Assembly (NCBI GenBank): GCA_016706055.1
Contig: JADJKL010000003.1
Location: 248,001 to 312,000, forward strand
DNA: 64,000 nt
Source: Chitinophagaceae bacterium
GTDB taxonomy: Bacteria; Bacteroidota; Bacteroidia; Chitinophagales; Chitinophagaceae
Reading direction: 5' to 3'
Position 1 is the stretch's first letter, and every line of letters begins with the position of its first letter. Of the stretch, positions 1 through 8,118 are shown in pieces. The translations under genes and the position numbers were made by a program. The notes below the pieces were generated by a model. That model did no database searches. It saw only the letters and a list, made by a program, of their open reading frames with translations, and was not told the DNA's origin.

Positions 1-55
1 AATAATAATTGCTAAAGGCTTGCAACTCGCAGCTAATAGCTCAAAGCTTAAGAAA

Positions 56-424
56 ATGATTCAGCAAGAAAGCCGGTTAAAAGTTGCGGACAACAGTGGT
101 GCCAAAGAGGTGCTTTGTATCCGTGTACTGGGCAATAGCGGTCAGCGTTATGCAAGAATAGGCGATAAGATTGTAGTTACTGTAAAAGATGCAATGCCTG
201 CAGGTGGTATTAAGAAAGGTACAGTTGCAAAAGCTGTTATCGTTCGCACAACTAACAAACTGCGTCGTAAAGATGGTTCTTATATCCGTTTTGACGACAA
301 TGCGGTTGTAATCTTAAACCAGTCTGATGAGCCAAGAGGCACTCGTATTTTCGGGCCAGTTGCCAGAGAGCTGCGTGACAAAGGATACATGAAAATTGTT
401 TCACTGGCTCCGGAAGTATTATAA
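56..424 (+). CDS. rplN: 50S ribosomal protein L14
   Basis: L14 binds 23S rRNA and forms an intersubunit bridge. The 122-residue product has the usual family length and opens with the family N-terminus MIQQESRLKVADNSGAK. An in-frame TTG at 20 would add 12 residues not found in the family, so the ATG at 56 is chosen. The conserved basic stretch around residues 50-65 (VIVRTTNKLRRKDGSYIRF) is intact. It is the first gene of the spc operon visible here; rpsQ presumably lies just to the left. It is 37 bases ahead of rplX and cotranscribed. Confidence 0.97.
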   Translation: MIQQESRLKVADNSGAKEVLCIRVLGNSGQRYARIGDKIVVTVKDAMPAGGIKKGTVAKAVIVRTTNKLRRKDGSYIRFDDNAVVILNQSDEPRGTRIFGPVARELRDKGYMKIVSLAPEVL

Positions 425-461
425 TTGATTCAAAGGGGATAACCCATTAATGATAGATAAC

Positions 462-806
462 ATGAAAGCAAGATTTAAACCAAAGTACAACATCCGCAAA
501 GGAGACAATGTAGTGGTTATTACAGGTAATGATAAAGATTTATCAAAACCCCGTGTTGTGAAAGAAGTATTGGTAGATGAGGCGAAAGTTTTAGTAGAAG
601 GTGTGAACATTAAAACCAAGCATACGAAACCATCAGCACAAAATACCAAAGGTGGTATCCTTAAAGTAGAAGCTCCGATTCATATCAGCAATGTTATGCT
701 TTGGGATCCGGCTCAAAAGGCTGGTGCAAGAGTGACGAGAGTAAGAAAAGAAGGGAAAACAGAAAGAGTTTTCAAAACAAAAAAAGAACAGGGAGGTAAA
801 AAATAA
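462..806 (+). CDS. rplX: 50S ribosomal protein L24
   Basis: L24 is an assembly-initiating protein of the large subunit. The KOW RNA-binding motif is seen near the N-terminus (IRKGDNVVVITGNDKD), and the basic C-terminus is typical. The ATG at 462 gives the family-like start MKARFKPKYN; an in-frame ATG at 450 would add four residues (MIDN) and is possible. The stop overlaps the next start as TAATG, so rplX and rplE are likely translationally coupled. Confidence 0.95.
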   Translation: MKARFKPKYNIRKGDNVVVITGNDKDLSKPRVVKEVLVDEAKVLVEGVNIKTKHTKPSAQNTKGGILKVEAPIHISNVMLWDPAQKAGARVTRVRKEGKTERVFKTKKEQGGKK

Positions 807-1384
807 TGAGTACAAAAAGTTATAGCCCAAGACTGGCAGATAAGTACACTAAAGAAGTAGTACCTGCCCTGGTGAAAAAATTCAGTTATGATACTGTAAT
901 GCAGGCACCAAAATTGGAAAAAATTTGTTTGAACCGTGGTGTTAACGGTGCAGTAACAGATAAGAAATTAATTGATATAGCTATTGATGAGTTGACAACA
1001 ATCTCTGGTCAAAAAGCTGTCGCAACAATGTCTAAAAAAGACATCTCAAACTTTAAGTTGCGTAAGGACATGCCGATTGGTGCAAGAGTTACGCTTCGTG
1101 GGGTAAAGATGTTTGAATTCTTAGATCGTTTAATCTCTGTAGCCTTACCAAGGGTTCGTGACTTTAAAGGAATTAGTGAGAAATCATTTGATGGCCGTGG
1201 TAATTACACAATGGGTGTTACGGAACAAATCATTTTTCCTGAGATTGATATTGACAAAGTAAATAAAATTACTGGTCTTGATATCACTTTCGTAACAACA
1301 GCGAATAATGACGAAGAAGCGTATGAGTTATTGAAAGAATTGGGAATGCCTTTTAAGAATGCTGCAAAAACAAATTCTAACTAA
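806..1384 (+). CDS. rplE: 50S ribosomal protein L5
   Basis: L5 binds 5S rRNA and the central protuberance of the large subunit. The 192-residue product is slightly longer than the usual 179-185, with a short polar tail (KNAAKTNSN). The conserved motifs KLEKICLNRGVN near the N-terminus and GRGNYTMGVTEQIIFPEID in the C-terminal half are present. It starts inside the stop codon of rplX and is followed 15 bases later by rpsN. Confidence 0.96.
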   Translation: MSTKSYSPRLADKYTKEVVPALVKKFSYDTVMQAPKLEKICLNRGVNGAVTDKKLIDIAIDELTTISGQKAVATMSKKDISNFKLRKDMPIGARVTLRGVKMFEFLDRLISVALPRVRDFKGISEKSFDGRGNYTMGVTEQIIFPEIDIDKVNKITGLDITFVTTANNDEEAYELLKELGMPFKNAAKTNSN

Positions 1385-1399
1385 AAGAAATAAATAAAC

Positions 1400-1669
1400 A
1401 TGGCAAAAAAATCGATAACAGCCAGACAGCGGAAGAGAGAGAAGTTGGTAGCCCAACATGCGGAAAAAAGAGCTGAACTTAAAAAAGCCGGCGATTGGAA
1501 AGCTTTGGACGAAATGCCAAAGAATTCATCTAAGGTAAGATTGAAAAATCGCTGTCAAATCACCGGTCGTCCAAGAGGATATGTTAGATATTTTGGAATT
1601 TCCAGAATCATGTTGAGAGACATGGCTTTGAACGGAAAAATTCCAGGAGTGAAAAAAGCAAGCTGGTAA
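1400..1669 (+). CDS. rpsN: 30S ribosomal protein S14, zinc-free type
   Basis: S14 binds the 3' major domain of 16S rRNA. The 89-residue length and the C-terminal signature CQITGRPRGYVRYFGISR identify it. Only one cysteine is present, so the four-cysteine zinc ribbon of the short S14 form is missing. This is the long, zinc-independent (C-minus) form, which works without zinc. It lies between rplE and rpsH, as usual. Confidence 0.96.
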   Translation: MAKKSITARQRKREKLVAQHAEKRAELKKAGDWKALDEMPKNSSKVRLKNRCQITGRPRGYVRYFGISRIMLRDMALNGKIPGVKKASW

Positions 1670-1743
1670 TAAAAATACTATAACTCGGTTGCTCCGGCAA
1701 TCAGAATAGCAAACAAAATTTTGAACTGAATAATTGAAATAAA

Positions 1744-2142
1744 ATGGTAACAGATCCTATAGCAGATTTCCTTACAAGAATACGTAACGCACAGATGGCA
1801 GGCCATCGTGTAGTGGATATTCCTGCTTCTAACTTGAAGAAGCGTATGACTGAAATCTTATATGCTCAGGGTTATATTCTGAAATATAAGTTTGAGGATG
1901 ATAACAAGCAAGGCATTATTAAAATTGCCCTGAAGTATGATCCAACTTCTAAAGTTCCTGCTATACAAAGTATGGAAAGAGTAAGTCGTCCGGGTTTACG
2001 TCAGTATGCATCTCCTGCTGAATTCCGTAGAGTGAAGAACGGATTAGGTGTAGCAATTATGTCTACTTCTAAAGGTGTAATGACTGATAAGGAAGCGAAA
2101 TTGCAGAACGTTGGCGGTGAAGTGCTTTGTTATATTTATTAA
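1744..2142 (+). CDS. rpsH: 30S ribosomal protein S8
   Basis: S8 is a primary 16S rRNA-binding protein; in E. coli it is also the translational repressor of the spc operon. The 132-residue product opens with the family start MVTDPIADFLTRIRNAQ. The C-terminal signature (SRPGLRQYA, then GVAIMSTSKGVMTDKEA) is complete. The 74 bases before it and 81 bases after it are longer spacers than elsewhere in the operon and show no clear terminator. Confidence 0.97.
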   Translation: MVTDPIADFLTRIRNAQMAGHRVVDIPASNLKKRMTEILYAQGYILKYKFEDDNKQGIIKIALKYDPTSKVPAIQSMERVSRPGLRQYASPAEFRRVKNGLGVAIMSTSKGVMTDKEAKLQNVGGEVLCYIY

Positions 2143-2223
2143 TAAAAATTATTTACTGATACATTAAGCTGAAACTATACTAAGCTGACCGGTCAGTAAA
2201 ACACAAAATAAAAATTAGAAATT

Positions 2224-2778
2224 ATGTCTCGTATAGGTAAACAACCAGTTATCGCTCCTGCAGGTGTAACAATTACAGTAGGAAAAGATAATGTGGTTAC
2301 AGTAAAAGGACCAAAAGGCGAATTGAAGCAAGAAATTGACCGTGATATCACTGTTGAAGTGAAAGATGGTACAATAACATTTGCCCGTCCTACAGATCAG
2401 ATTCGTCACCGTGCCATGCATGGTTTATACAGATCACTTATTGCCAATATGGTAAAAGGTGTTACTGATGGATTTGAAAGAAAACTGGAATTGATTGGTG
2501 TGGGTTTTAAAGCTGCAAGTCAAGGAAATGTTTTAGATCTTGCTTTAGGTTACTCTCATAATATCATATTTGAAATACCGAAAGAATTAAAACTTGCAAC
2601 AGCACAGGAAAAAGGTCAAAACCCAACGATCTCTCTTGAGGGAATTGATAAGCAATTGATTGGTCAGGTAGCTGCAAAGATCCGTGGTCTTCGTAAGCCT
2701 GAGCCATACAAAGGAAAAGGTGTTCGTTACATGGGTGAAGTTGTTCGTAAGAAAGCTGGTAAAGCGGCTGGTAAATAA
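2224..2778 (+). CDS. rplF: 50S ribosomal protein L6
   Basis: L6 lies near the factor-binding site of the large subunit. The 184-residue product has the N-terminal MSRIGKQPVIAPAGVT and the C-terminal signature PEPYKGKGVRYMGE near residue 160. Length is normal. It stands 81 bases after rpsH and 49 bases before rplR in the usual spc order. Confidence 0.97.
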   Translation: MSRIGKQPVIAPAGVTITVGKDNVVTVKGPKGELKQEIDRDITVEVKDGTITFARPTDQIRHRAMHGLYRSLIANMVKGVTDGFERKLELIGVGFKAASQGNVLDLALGYSHNIIFEIPKELKLATAQEKGQNPTISLEGIDKQLIGQVAAKIRGLRKPEPYKGKGVRYMGEVVRKKAGKAAGK

Positions 2779-2827
2779 TTAAGTAAAAATTAAATCCTGG
2801 CAGCATCAGGATTGAAAATTAAATAAG

Positions 2828-3190
2828 ATGAATTCAAAAATTAAATCACAGAGAAGAACAAACATCCGTTACCGCATTCGCAGGAAGATTAGTGAAGGAA
2901 CGGCTCAAAAGCCACGATTGTCTGTTTTTAGAAGTAATACAGATATCTATGTGCAATTGATTGATGATGCAAGTGGAGTAACATTAGCATCGGCTTCTTC
3001 GAAGGATAAAGCAATCAAAGCTCAGAAAGCTAACAAAGTTGATAAGAGCAAAATGGTTGGTGAGTCAATTGCAAAAAAAGCAGTTGAGTTAGGAATCAAC
3101 GATGTAACATTTGACCGTGGTGGTTATCTCTACCATGGCCGTGTTAAGTCTGTAGCTGATGGAGCAAGAGAAGGTGGACTTAAATTTTAA
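2828..3190 (+). CDS. rplR: 50S ribosomal protein L18
   Basis: L18 binds 5S rRNA together with L5. The 120-residue product shows the family pattern: a basic N-terminus (RRTNIRYRIRRKI), then PRLSVFRSNTDIYVQLIDD, and the C-terminal FDRGGYLYHGRVKSVADGAR. It is the seventh gene of the operon seen here. Confidence 0.97.
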   Translation: MNSKIKSQRRTNIRYRIRRKISEGTAQKPRLSVFRSNTDIYVQLIDDASGVTLASASSKDKAIKAQKANKVDKSKMVGESIAKKAVELGINDVTFDRGGYLYHGRVKSVADGAREGGLKF

Positions 3191-3225
3191 GCAAACAACT
3201 TTCAAACTTTTAATTACAAGAATAA

Positions 3226-3744
3226 ATGTCAAAGTTTAACGTAAACAAGGTGAAAGCCGGAGACCTGGAACTGAAAGATAAAGTAGTTGCCATCAACCGT
3301 GTTGTAAAAACAACAAAGGGTGGCCGTGCATTTAGTTTCTCAGCACTGGTTGTTGTAGGAAATGAAAATGGTATTGTTGGTCATGGTCTTGGTAAAGCCA
3401 AAGAAGTACAGGAAGCAATCGCCAAAGGAATTGATGATGCAAAGAAAAACCTGATTAAAGTTCCGGTTATGAAAGGTACTATACCTCATGATCAGTGGGC
3501 AAAAGAAGGTGCTGCTAAAGTATTGATTAAACCAGCTGCTCATGGTACTGGTGTAATTGCCGGAGGTTCTATGCGTGCCGTATTGGAAAGTGCTGGTATC
3601 ACTGACGTATTAGCGAAGTCTCTTGGTTCTGCTAATCCACATAATGTGGTAAAAGCAACTTTCAAAGCATTGGCTTTGCTTCGTGAACCGATTGCAGTAG
3701 CAAAAACTCGTACAATGGGTTTGAAGAAAGTATTTAACGGTTAA
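3226..3744 (+). CDS. rpsE: 30S ribosomal protein S5
   Basis: S5 acts in decoding fidelity and mRNA unwinding at the ribosome entry. The 172-residue product has the double-stranded-RNA-binding N-terminal domain (KDKVVAINRVVKTTKGGRAF) and the GNENGIVGHGLGKAKEVQEA signature. The C-terminal domain is complete and the length is normal. It precedes rpmD by 26 bases. Confidence 0.97.
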   Translation: MSKFNVNKVKAGDLELKDKVVAINRVVKTTKGGRAFSFSALVVVGNENGIVGHGLGKAKEVQEAIAKGIDDAKKNLIKVPVMKGTIPHDQWAKEGAAKVLIKPAAHGTGVIAGGSMRAVLESAGITDVLAKSLGSANPHNVVKATFKALALLREPIAVAKTRTMGLKKVFNG

Positions 3745-3770
3745 TCCGATTATAATCGAATTGAATTATT

Positions 3771-3953
3771 ATGAAAAAGGTAAAGATAACATTGGTAAAA
3801 AGTCCTATCGACAGATCTGAGCGTCAAAAACTGACAGTACAGGCTTTAGGATTAGGTAAGATGAATTCTTCTAAGGAAGTAGAAACTACTCCGCAGATAT
3901 TAGGTATGATCACAAAAGTGAGTCATCTTCTTAAAGTTGAGGAATTAAGTTAA
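3771..3953 (+). CDS. rpmD: 50S ribosomal protein L30
   Basis: L30 is a small large-subunit protein. The 60-residue product carries the bacterial L30 pattern KITLVKSPIDRSERQKLTVQ followed by LGLGKMNSSKEV and a C-terminal MITKVSHLLKVEE. The 96-base gap that follows it is wide for this operon and contains a strong hairpin. Confidence 0.96.
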   Translation: MKKVKITLVKSPIDRSERQKLTVQALGLGKMNSSKEVETTPQILGMITKVSHLLKVEELS

Positions 3954-4003
3954 TAAAATTGAGTGCGGATTTATTTCGCATTTATTCTTTATAAAAATAG
4001 CGA

Positions 4004-4023
4004 GCCCCGAATGCTTTCGGGGC
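4004..4023. other. Stable hairpin inside the spc operon, rpmD-rplO spacer
   Basis: The two arms GCCCCGAA and TTCGGGGC pair perfectly over 8 bp around a TGCT loop. No T tract follows on the plus strand. On the minus strand the hairpin is followed by TCGCTATTTTTAT, so it resembles a terminator for antisense transcription. It could also mark an RNA processing site. The hairpin is visible; the function is inferred. Confidence 0.5.
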
Positions 4024-4049
4024 GTTGAGTAAAAAATAAAAGCAACAAA

Positions 4050-4499
4050 ATGAAATTACACGAATTAAAACCTGCAAAAGGTGCAACGCACAAAGTAAAA
4101 CGTATTGGCCGTGGTGATGGTTCCGGACATGGTGGAACTGCTACAAAAGGTACAAAAGGCGCACAAAGCCGTACTGGATTTAAAAATAAAAGAGCACATG
4201 AAGGTGGTCAGATGCCAATTCAGCGTCGTGTTCCAAAACGTGGATTCAAAAATCCAAATCGTATTGAGTATAAAGTAATCAACCTAGGTCAGGTAGAGCA
4301 ACTGGCAGAAAAATATAGTATTACTGAGTTTAGTTTAGAAAATCTTTACATAAATGGATTGATTGGACAAACAGACAGAATAAAGGTATTGGGTAATGGA
4401 GAACTAAAAGGAAAGTTTACTTTCAAAGTGAATGCAGCAAGTGAAAAAGCAAAGGCCGCAATAGAAGCAGCCGGTGGAACGGTAGAAATTGTAAAGTAA
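4050..4499 (+). CDS. rplO: 50S ribosomal protein L15
   Basis: L15 is a late-assembly protein of the large subunit. The 149-residue product has the glycine- and basic-rich N-terminus (GRGDGSGHGGTATKGTKGAQ), the GFEGGQMP-like EGGQMPIQRRVPKRGF, and a C-terminal motif ending in GGTVEIVK. It lies between rpmD and secY as expected, but hairpin-containing spacers flank it on both sides. Confidence 0.97.
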   Translation: MKLHELKPAKGATHKVKRIGRGDGSGHGGTATKGTKGAQSRTGFKNKRAHEGGQMPIQRRVPKRGFKNPNRIEYKVINLGQVEQLAEKYSITEFSLENLYINGLIGQTDRIKVLGNGELKGKFTFKVNAASEKAKAAIEAAGGTVEIVK

Positions 4500-4516
4500 A
4501 TTTGCTAAATTGCAAC

Positions 4517-4545
4517 GACGCATAACAATGCGTCTTTTATTTTTA
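4517..4545 (+). terminator. Weak intrinsic terminator between rplO and secY
   Basis: A 7-bp perfect stem (GACGCAT / ATGCGTC, loop AACA) is followed at once by TTTTATTTTT. This has the form of a Rho-independent terminator placed inside the operon. It may attenuate transcription so that less secY than ribosomal-protein mRNA is made; that role is inferred. Confidence 0.55.
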
Positions 4546-4601
4546 CTGCAATGGAATTCCGGAGTAGTATTTTACAGGCTTTTTAAATTTTTTTAATTCC
4601 C

Positions 4602-5939
4602 GTGAAGAAATTAATACAAACACTTAAGAATATCTGGAGCATCGAGGATTTGAGAGGTAAAATTTTATTTACCCTTATGATGATAGCTATTTATCGTCTT
4701 GGTTCTCATATTGTATTGCCAGGTATAGATCCAACAAAAATAAACGCCAGCAACCAAAACAGTACTGGTATTCTTGGGCTTATTGATGCTTTTTCCGGAG
4801 GTGCATTTAATAATGCATCCATTTTTGCATTAGGAATTATGCCTTATATCTCTGCCTCTATCTTTATGCAGTTGATGACGGTGTTGGTGCCTAGTTTTCA
4901 GAAAATGCAGAAGGAAGGGGAAAGTGGTCGTAAGAAAATAAATCAATACACCCGTTATCTTACGGTAATTGTCACTCTTCTTCAGGCTTCAGCTTATGTT
5001 TCATACTTGCAAGGAATGTTTGCACAGTCTGGCGCAATTATGCCTGCCTTTTCTGGTTATTTCTGGTTGTCATGTCTGGTAGTATTATCTGCTGGAACCA
5101 TGTTTGTAATGTGGATTGGGGAAAAAATAACCGACAATGGGTTAGGAAATGGTACTTCATTGATCATCATGATTGGTATTATTGCCCGTTTACCTCAATC
5201 ATTCCTTCAGGAGCTAAGTGCTAAATCTGGCCGTAGCGGAGATATATTGATTTTCATTATTGAGGTTGCAATTTTGATTGCAATCATCATGGGTTGTGTG
5301 TTATTGATACAAGGTGTACGAAAAGTACCAGTTAATTATGCAAAACAAATTGTTGGTAATCGCCAGTTTGGTGGTGCAAGGCAGTTTCTTCCTTTGAAAG
5401 TAAATGCAGCAGGTGTGATGCCTATCATCTTTGCACAGGCAATTATATTTATACCTACCATTTTCGCCAATTTCAGTACAACTGGCGGAGGTTTTCTAAA
5501 AGCCATGAATGATCATACCAATATTTGGTATATGCTGATTTATTCTGTTGTGGTAATAGGATTTACCTTCCTGTACACTGCCTTGATATTTAATCCAAAA
5601 CAGATATCTGATAATTTAAAGCAAAACAACGGTTTCATACCAGGTGTAAAGCCAGGGCAGCCGACTGCAGATTATATCGGAACAATCATGGATAGAATAA
5701 CATTACCCGGAGCTTTCTTATTAGCATTCGTTGGTATTTTGCCTGGTATTGTTGCCCGTTTCGGTGTGACTAGTCAGTTCTCTACTTTCTTCGGCGGAAC
5801 CTCGTTGTTGATTATGGTAGGTGTTGTTTTAGACACATTACAGCAAATAGAAACTCAGTTGTTGATGCGTCAATATGATGGCTTAATGAAAAGCGGAAGA
5901 TTGCAAGGAAGACAATCAGCATCTCCTGTTCAGATTTAA
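4602..5939 (+). CDS. secY: Preprotein translocase channel subunit SecY
   Basis: SecY forms the protein-conducting channel of the Sec translocon in the inner membrane. The 445-residue product starts with GTG and reads MKKLIQTLKNIWSIEDLRGK, the family N-terminus, followed by about ten hydrophobic segments. The plug-region pattern FSGGAFNNASIFALGIMPYI and the conserved PTADYIG and ITLPGA stretches are present. The GTG start and the terminator upstream may both limit its expression relative to the ribosomal proteins. It is the last gene of the operon before a strong terminator. Confidence 0.97.
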   Translation: MKKLIQTLKNIWSIEDLRGKILFTLMMIAIYRLGSHIVLPGIDPTKINASNQNSTGILGLIDAFSGGAFNNASIFALGIMPYISASIFMQLMTVLVPSFQKMQKEGESGRKKINQYTRYLTVIVTLLQASAYVSYLQGMFAQSGAIMPAFSGYFWLSCLVVLSAGTMFVMWIGEKITDNGLGNGTSLIIMIGIIARLPQSFLQELSAKSGRSGDILIFIIEVAILIAIIMGCVLLIQGVRKVPVNYAKQIVGNRQFGGARQFLPLKVNAAGVMPIIFAQAIIFIPTIFANFSTTGGGFLKAMNDHTNIWYMLIYSVVVIGFTFLYTALIFNPKQISDNLKQNNGFIPGVKPGQPTADYIGTIMDRITLPGAFLLAFVGILPGIVARFGVTSQFSTFFGGTSLLIMVGVVLDTLQQIETQLLMRQYDGLMKSGRLQGRQSASPVQI

Positions 5940-5960
5940 TTAATTACAAAAGATATACGA

Positions 5961-5997
5961 CCCGTCTCGCCTCAGGCGAGACGGGTTTTACTTTTTT
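5961..5997 (+). terminator. Strong intrinsic terminator after secY
   Basis: An 11-bp perfect stem (CCCGTCTCGCC / GGCGAGACGGG) with a TCA loop is followed by TTTTACTTTTTTT. It closes the spc operon and separates secY from map. Confidence 0.9.
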
Positions 5998-6015
5998 TAA
6001 GGATATTTGTAAGCT

Positions 6016-6834
6016 ATGATGATTTATAAAACAGATGAACAAGTTGAATTGATGCGACAAAGTGCTTTATTGGTAAGCAAAACGCTGACTGAAATTGCAG
6101 GAACACTTAAGCCAGGAATTACAACTTTGTCCATTGATAAAAAGATAGGGGAGTTTATTAGAGATCATCAGGCAATTCCTTCATTTCTTAATTATAATGG
6201 CTATCCTTTTAATTCATGCATTTCAGTTAACGATGTAGTGGTACATGGCTTTCCTGGAGTAAAGGAATTAATTGAAGGAGATATTCTAACAATTGATGTA
6301 GGTGTAATATTAAACGGCTGGCATGGGGATCATGCTTATACATTTGCCATTGGTGATCCGGGTAAGGAAGTTATGCGTTTGATACAGGTGACAAAAGAAT
6401 CATTATATAAAGGAATTGAAAAGGCAATCGTTGGAAACAGAATCGGTGATATTGCTTTTGCTATTCAGGAACATACTGAACGTAAAAATGGATATGGTGT
6501 GGTAAGAGAATTAGTAGGGCATGGATTAGGGAAGAATTTGCATGAAGACCCGCAAGTGCCTAATTATGGAAAAAGAGGAAGCGGTCCTAAATTAAAAGAA
6601 GGATTAGTATTAGCTATAGAGCCGATGATCAACATGGGTACAAGAGATGTTTATACAGATGATGATGGCTGGACAGTGAGAACAAATGATGGGAAACCTT
6701 CTGTTCATTTTGAACATGATGTTTGTGTGAGAAAAGGCAAAGCAGATATTTTATCAGACTACAGTATAATTGAGAAAGCAGAAAAAGCTAACCCGAATTT
6801 ATTTACTCAACAAATATTGCAGCCCCTCAACTGA
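6016..6834 (+). CDS. map: Methionine aminopeptidase, type I
   Basis: The enzyme removes the initiator methionine from nascent proteins in the cytosol. The 272-residue product keeps all five metal ligands of the pita-bread fold: D94 (TIDVG), D105 (HGDHA), H169 (GHGLG), E202 (AIEPM) and E233 (HFEHD). Two adjacent ATG codons are possible starts. Its place after secY is conserved, but the terminator between them makes it a separate transcription unit. The infA and alpha-operon genes that often follow map are absent here. Confidence 0.96.
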   Translation: MMIYKTDEQVELMRQSALLVSKTLTEIAGTLKPGITTLSIDKKIGEFIRDHQAIPSFLNYNGYPFNSCISVNDVVVHGFPGVKELIEGDILTIDVGVILNGWHGDHAYTFAIGDPGKEVMRLIQVTKESLYKGIEKAIVGNRIGDIAFAIQEHTERKNGYGVVRELVGHGLGKNLHEDPQVPNYGKRGSGPKLKEGLVLAIEPMINMGTRDVYTDDDGWTVRTNDGKPSVHFEHDVCVRKGKADILSDYSIIEKAEKANPNLFTQQILQPLN

Positions 6835-6837
6835 GGG

Positions 6838-6866
6838 CCTGCCTGCCGGTAGGCAGGGTTTGTTTT
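6838..6866 (+). terminator. Palindromic repeat acting as probable terminator after map
   Basis: CCTGCCT and AGGCAGG form a 7-bp stem around a GCCGGT loop, followed by GTTTGTTTTT. A second small inverted pair (CCCTC / GAGGG) precedes it. The CCTGCCTGCCGG core looks like a dispersed GC-rich repeat rather than a plain terminator; a related core is found in ribD near 41533. Confidence 0.6.
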
Positions 6867-6872
6867 TAGGAA

Positions 6873-8116
6873 ATGGCTAATAAAAAATTAATAGTAATTG
6901 GTGGAGGTGCTGCAGGTTTTTTCTGTGCTGTCAATGCAGCAAGAATGAATCCAGAGTTGGAGATTTTTATTCTTGAAAAAAGCAATAAGCTACTTTCAAA
7001 AGTTGGCGTAAGTGGTGGTGGAAGATGCAATGTTACGCATGCCTGTTATGATATACAAGAAATTATTAAAAAATATCCAAGAGGTGGAAGTTTTGTAAAG
7101 AAAGCATTTCACCAGTTTTTTACTACCGATACAATAAACTGGTTTGAAGAAAGAGGAGTGAAATTAAAAACGGAGAAAGATGGAAGAATGTTTCCTGTTA
7201 CTGATTCATCACAAACAATCATAAATTGTTTACTGAGTGAAGCACAGCAATATGGAGTGAAGATTTTGATGAAAACAGAAGTAAAAACTATTGTGAAGGA
7301 AGATGATTGGTTTAAATTAGAATTATCCAATGGCGAATTACTTACTTCAGATTTCATTTGTATTGCAAGTGGTGGTTATCCAAAAACTTCAATGTTTGAA
7401 TGGTTAACAAAGTTGGGTCACTCGGTTGAAGAGCCGGTTCCTTCTTTATTTACTTTTAACCTCTGCCGGACATACCTAAGCATCCCATTACTAAACTGAT
7501 GGGTATAAGTGTAGCAAATGCTACTGTAAAAATTGTTGGAACAAAACTTATTCAATCTGGTCCATTATTGATTACTCATTGGGGATTAAGTGGTCCGGCA
7601 ATTTTAAAACTAAGTGCCTGGGGAGCAAGAGAACTGGCAGATAAGAATTATGACTTTACGGTTTTGCTTAATTGGTTGCCTGAATTTAATGAACAACAAT
7701 TGTCAGAACAATTTCAAAAAATCCGCTTTGATATTGCCGCACAAAAAATAGCCAACAAAAATCCATTTGGCTTGCCGCAAAGATTATGGGAGTTTATTCT
7801 GGAGTCTTCAGGTGTAAAAACTGATATTAGATGGGCTGATCTTCCTGCAAAAGAACAAAACAAACTAATAAAAAACTTATGTGCAGCCGAATTTAATGTG
7901 AAAGGGAAAACTACATTTAAAGAAGAGTTTGTTACAGCCGGAGGAATTAAGTTAAATGAGATTGATCATAATACAATGATGAGTAAAGTAGTTCCAAATA
8001 TTTTCTTTGCCGGCGAAATCCTGGATGTAGATGGAGTTACAGGCGGATTTAATTTTCAACATGCATGGACAAGTGGTTTTATAGCCGCAAAAAATGTTGC
8101 CTCCTTGCCCGTTTAA
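6873..8116 (+). pseudogene. BaiN/HI0933-family NAD(P)/FAD-dependent oxidoreductase, frameshifted
   Basis: These are FAD-binding proteins of the HI0933/YhiN/BaiN family; the cellular substrate is not known from sequence. The N-terminal half (6873-7499) has the dinucleotide fold IVIGGGAAGFFCA and the signature VSGGGRCNVTH. The C-terminal half (7499-8116) has the closing FAD motif FFAGEILDVDGVTGGFNFQ. The family reads FTFNLPD at the junction. Here CTCT at 7461-7464 puts the rest out of frame, as a two-base duplication would. Joined, the protein is about 413 residues, normal for the family. Either a recent mutation or a sequence error. It converges with the next gene, two bases away. Confidence 0.85.
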
Positions 8117-8118
8117 TT

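Noticed and set aside
20..55. TTG start giving an N-terminally extended L14
   Set aside because: The 12 extra residues are unlike the family, whereas the ATG at 56 gives the standard start and length.
2143..2223. TTACTGA/TCAGTAA inverted pair between rpsH and rplF as a terminator or S8 operator
   Set aside because: The 7-bp arms are far apart with weak pairing and no T tract; there is no S8-like helix.
6838..6857. GC-rich palindrome after map as a transposon end
   Set aside because: No target duplication or second end was found nearby; a repeat serving as terminator is the simpler view.
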